6,898 nucleotides of DNA, taken from contig CANHJY010000104.1 of assembly GCA_947461185.1 (NCBI GenBank), positions 1 to 6,898 on the forward strand, written 5' to 3'. Position numbers and translations under genes: made by a program. Origin of the DNA: Flavobacteriales bacterium (lineage in GTDB: Bacteria > Bacteroidota > Bacteroidia > Flavobacteriales_D > Crocinitomicaceae). The notes under the pieces are model-generated. The model saw only the letters and a program-made list of their open reading frames with translations, did not search any database and had not been told where the DNA came from. Shown one piece after another: positions 5,876 to 6,898 of this stretch. Each line of letters opens with the position of its first letter. The first letter of the stretch is position 1.

Positions 5876-6898
5876 CTACCCAACCCCCAACTTTTTTCCT
5901 TCTTCTAAAAGCAAAGCGGGTGGTGGAGTCTCTAAACGCCAAGTAATACTCATGGGCTTGCGGCCTTCGTGCTGAATGTAATTCAACTTGCCACAAAACA
6001 CAAAACCCATGGTAACGCCGTTCTCGTCGGATGAAGATTCACGGACGAACAAGAGAATGTCTTTGTTATTCGCACGCTGATGAATGTACGATTGCCCAAC
6101 CGGACTCTCGGGCGAGGTTTTATTTTGACTTTGCCAATGGAAAAGTTGTTCATTAATAAAATAGTCTCGATACATAGTGCTTGAGTTGAAATTCACATCT
6201 TTTTTGAAAAGTGTGACAAAGAACAGTTCCGTGTTGTGTTCATGAATTTGGCATACTCCTTCACGATTACTATCCTTGTTTTTCAAACTACTTTTTGAAA
6301 CGCCTGCTAAAATTTGATTGCGCGTATATCGTCCATGAAGGTTCAATGCATTTGGAAGTCTCAATGAAATCGACTTTTCAATGCACTCCAATTTCTCTAA
6401 ACGGTAATGGAAATAGTTTATCGTTTCTTCTTTAATGGCAACATCTGAGAAATAGGAAAGGAGCAAGCTTTTCAATTCCTTTGCCGACTTCACTTGCGGA
6501 GCAGCATCGAATAAATCTATATACAGCATGAGCATTTGCTGCTCAACTTTCAATTCAGTTTCGTTAAGGGTTTCACCGGAAATGAATTTCAAAATAAATT
6601 CAAAATAACTCTTAGAGTCTGATCCCAACCAAGTGTTTCCAAATGCACGGGCAAGCTTTTCGCTGAATTCATTTCGAACAAAAGCAGTTCCTTCCGATTT
6701 GTTTTTCAACTCGAAAAATAACTGCTTCGATTTATACAGCGCATATAATTCAATGCCCATATACTCGCAGAAATTTCGCAAAGTGAAAGGCACGTCGTTG
6801 TCTTGCTTGAACCGATCCATGGCTTTCAACAGCGATTTCTCTCCAGCACCATAGGCATTCTGAATGTTACGCAGAATTGTTTCTTTCGCCGTTTCTTC
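5876..6898 (-). CDS. C-terminal part of a DUF3427-containing DEAD/DEAH helicase (partial)
   Basis: The reading frame is open to the right edge, so only the last 340 residues are seen. The TTG at 6827-6829 could formally act as a start, but 23 further in-frame codons precede it and fit the family, so I treat the gene as truncated by the window. The final 150 residues are a clear DUF3427 domain. Its markers are GRYTRNQILAG, REGVCQIHEHNTELFFVTL, then STMYRDYFINEQLFHWQSQ, TSPESPVGQSYI, ILLFVRE, and HEGRKPMSITWRLETPPPA near the end. In known proteins this domain follows superfamily 2 helicase domains and often a PLD-type nuclease; those parts would lie to the right of the window. The preceding helical region with LRNFCEYMGIELYALYK fits the usual linker. 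It is the upstream gene of the pair with the HNH endonuclease. A role in phage or plasmid restriction is inferred from context. Confidence 0.88.
   Translation of the reverse strand, partial: EETAKETILRNIQNAYGAGEKSLLKAMDRFKQDNDVPFTLRNFCEYMGIELYALYKSKQLFFELKNKSEGTAFVRNEFSEKLARAFGNTWLGSDSKSYFEFILKFISGETLNETELKVEQQMLMLYIDLFDAAPQVKSAKELKSLLLSYFSDVAIKEETINYFHYRLEKLECIEKSISLRLPNALNLHGRYTRNQILAGVSKSSLKNKDSNREGVCQIHEHNTELFFVTLFKKDVNFNSSTMYRDYFINEQLFHWQSQNKTSPESPVGQSYIHQRANNKDILLFVRESSSDENGVTMGFVFCGKLNYIQHEGRKPMSITWRLETPPPALLLEEGKKLGVG

Noticed and set aside
6633..6854. Plus-strand frame opposite the helicase gene
   Set aside because: Shadow of the minus-strand helicase, whose family resemblance continues through this region.
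1..6898. CRISPR array, tRNA, rRNA, transposase or integrase
   Set aside because: I saw no regularly spaced repeats, cloverleaf candidates, or transposase or integrase motifs anywhere in the window.

Overview
The window looks like an accessory defence region from a member of the Bacteroidota. Three things suggest this: AT-rich intergenic DNA, A-rich leaders without clear Shine-Dalgarno sequences, and promoter-like TAnnTTT(G) elements with an upstream TTG. There is no rRNA or housekeeping gene to fix the taxon, so this is an inference.

Layout: positions 1-488 carry two small plus-strand genes of unknown function. The first may be cut by the window edge, and both have visibly higher GC than what follows. 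Positions 489-4620 are distinctly AT-rich and carry two plus-strand nuclease-type genes. One is a 192-aa protein with a PD-(D/E)XK nuclease signature. The other is a 1021-aa type IIG (Eco57I-like) restriction-modification enzyme with an N-terminal D...EAK nuclease, a gamma N6-adenine methyltransferase core (DIACGSGSF, NPPY) and a TaqI-like C-terminal specificity region. Positions 4618-4970 are non-coding and hold two hairpins: a long imperfect one just after the type IIG gene, and a compact perfect one just before the end of the opposing operon. Positions 4971-6898 (minus strand, higher GC again) hold a two-gene operon. The C-terminal part of a DUF3427 helicase, which runs off the window edge, is followed 26 bases later by a 292-aa HNH endonuclease whose N-terminus resembles the sulfur-binding domain of phosphorothioate-dependent type IV restriction enzymes.

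Taken together, the window shows convergent defence modules: a self-contained methylating restriction enzyme on one side, and a modification-dependent restriction enzyme plus helicase on the other. No dnd/ssp-type phosphorothioation genes are visible, so the HNH protein would more likely attack phosphorothioated foreign DNA than protect a modified host. The most speculative observation is that the type IIG gene is framed by complementary 10-mers (GTTATAAGCT 36 bases before its start, AGCTTATAAC 5 bases after its stop), followed by an attC-like hairpin. This is the layout expected of an integron-type gene cassette, although the 3' end of the putative site is degenerate.
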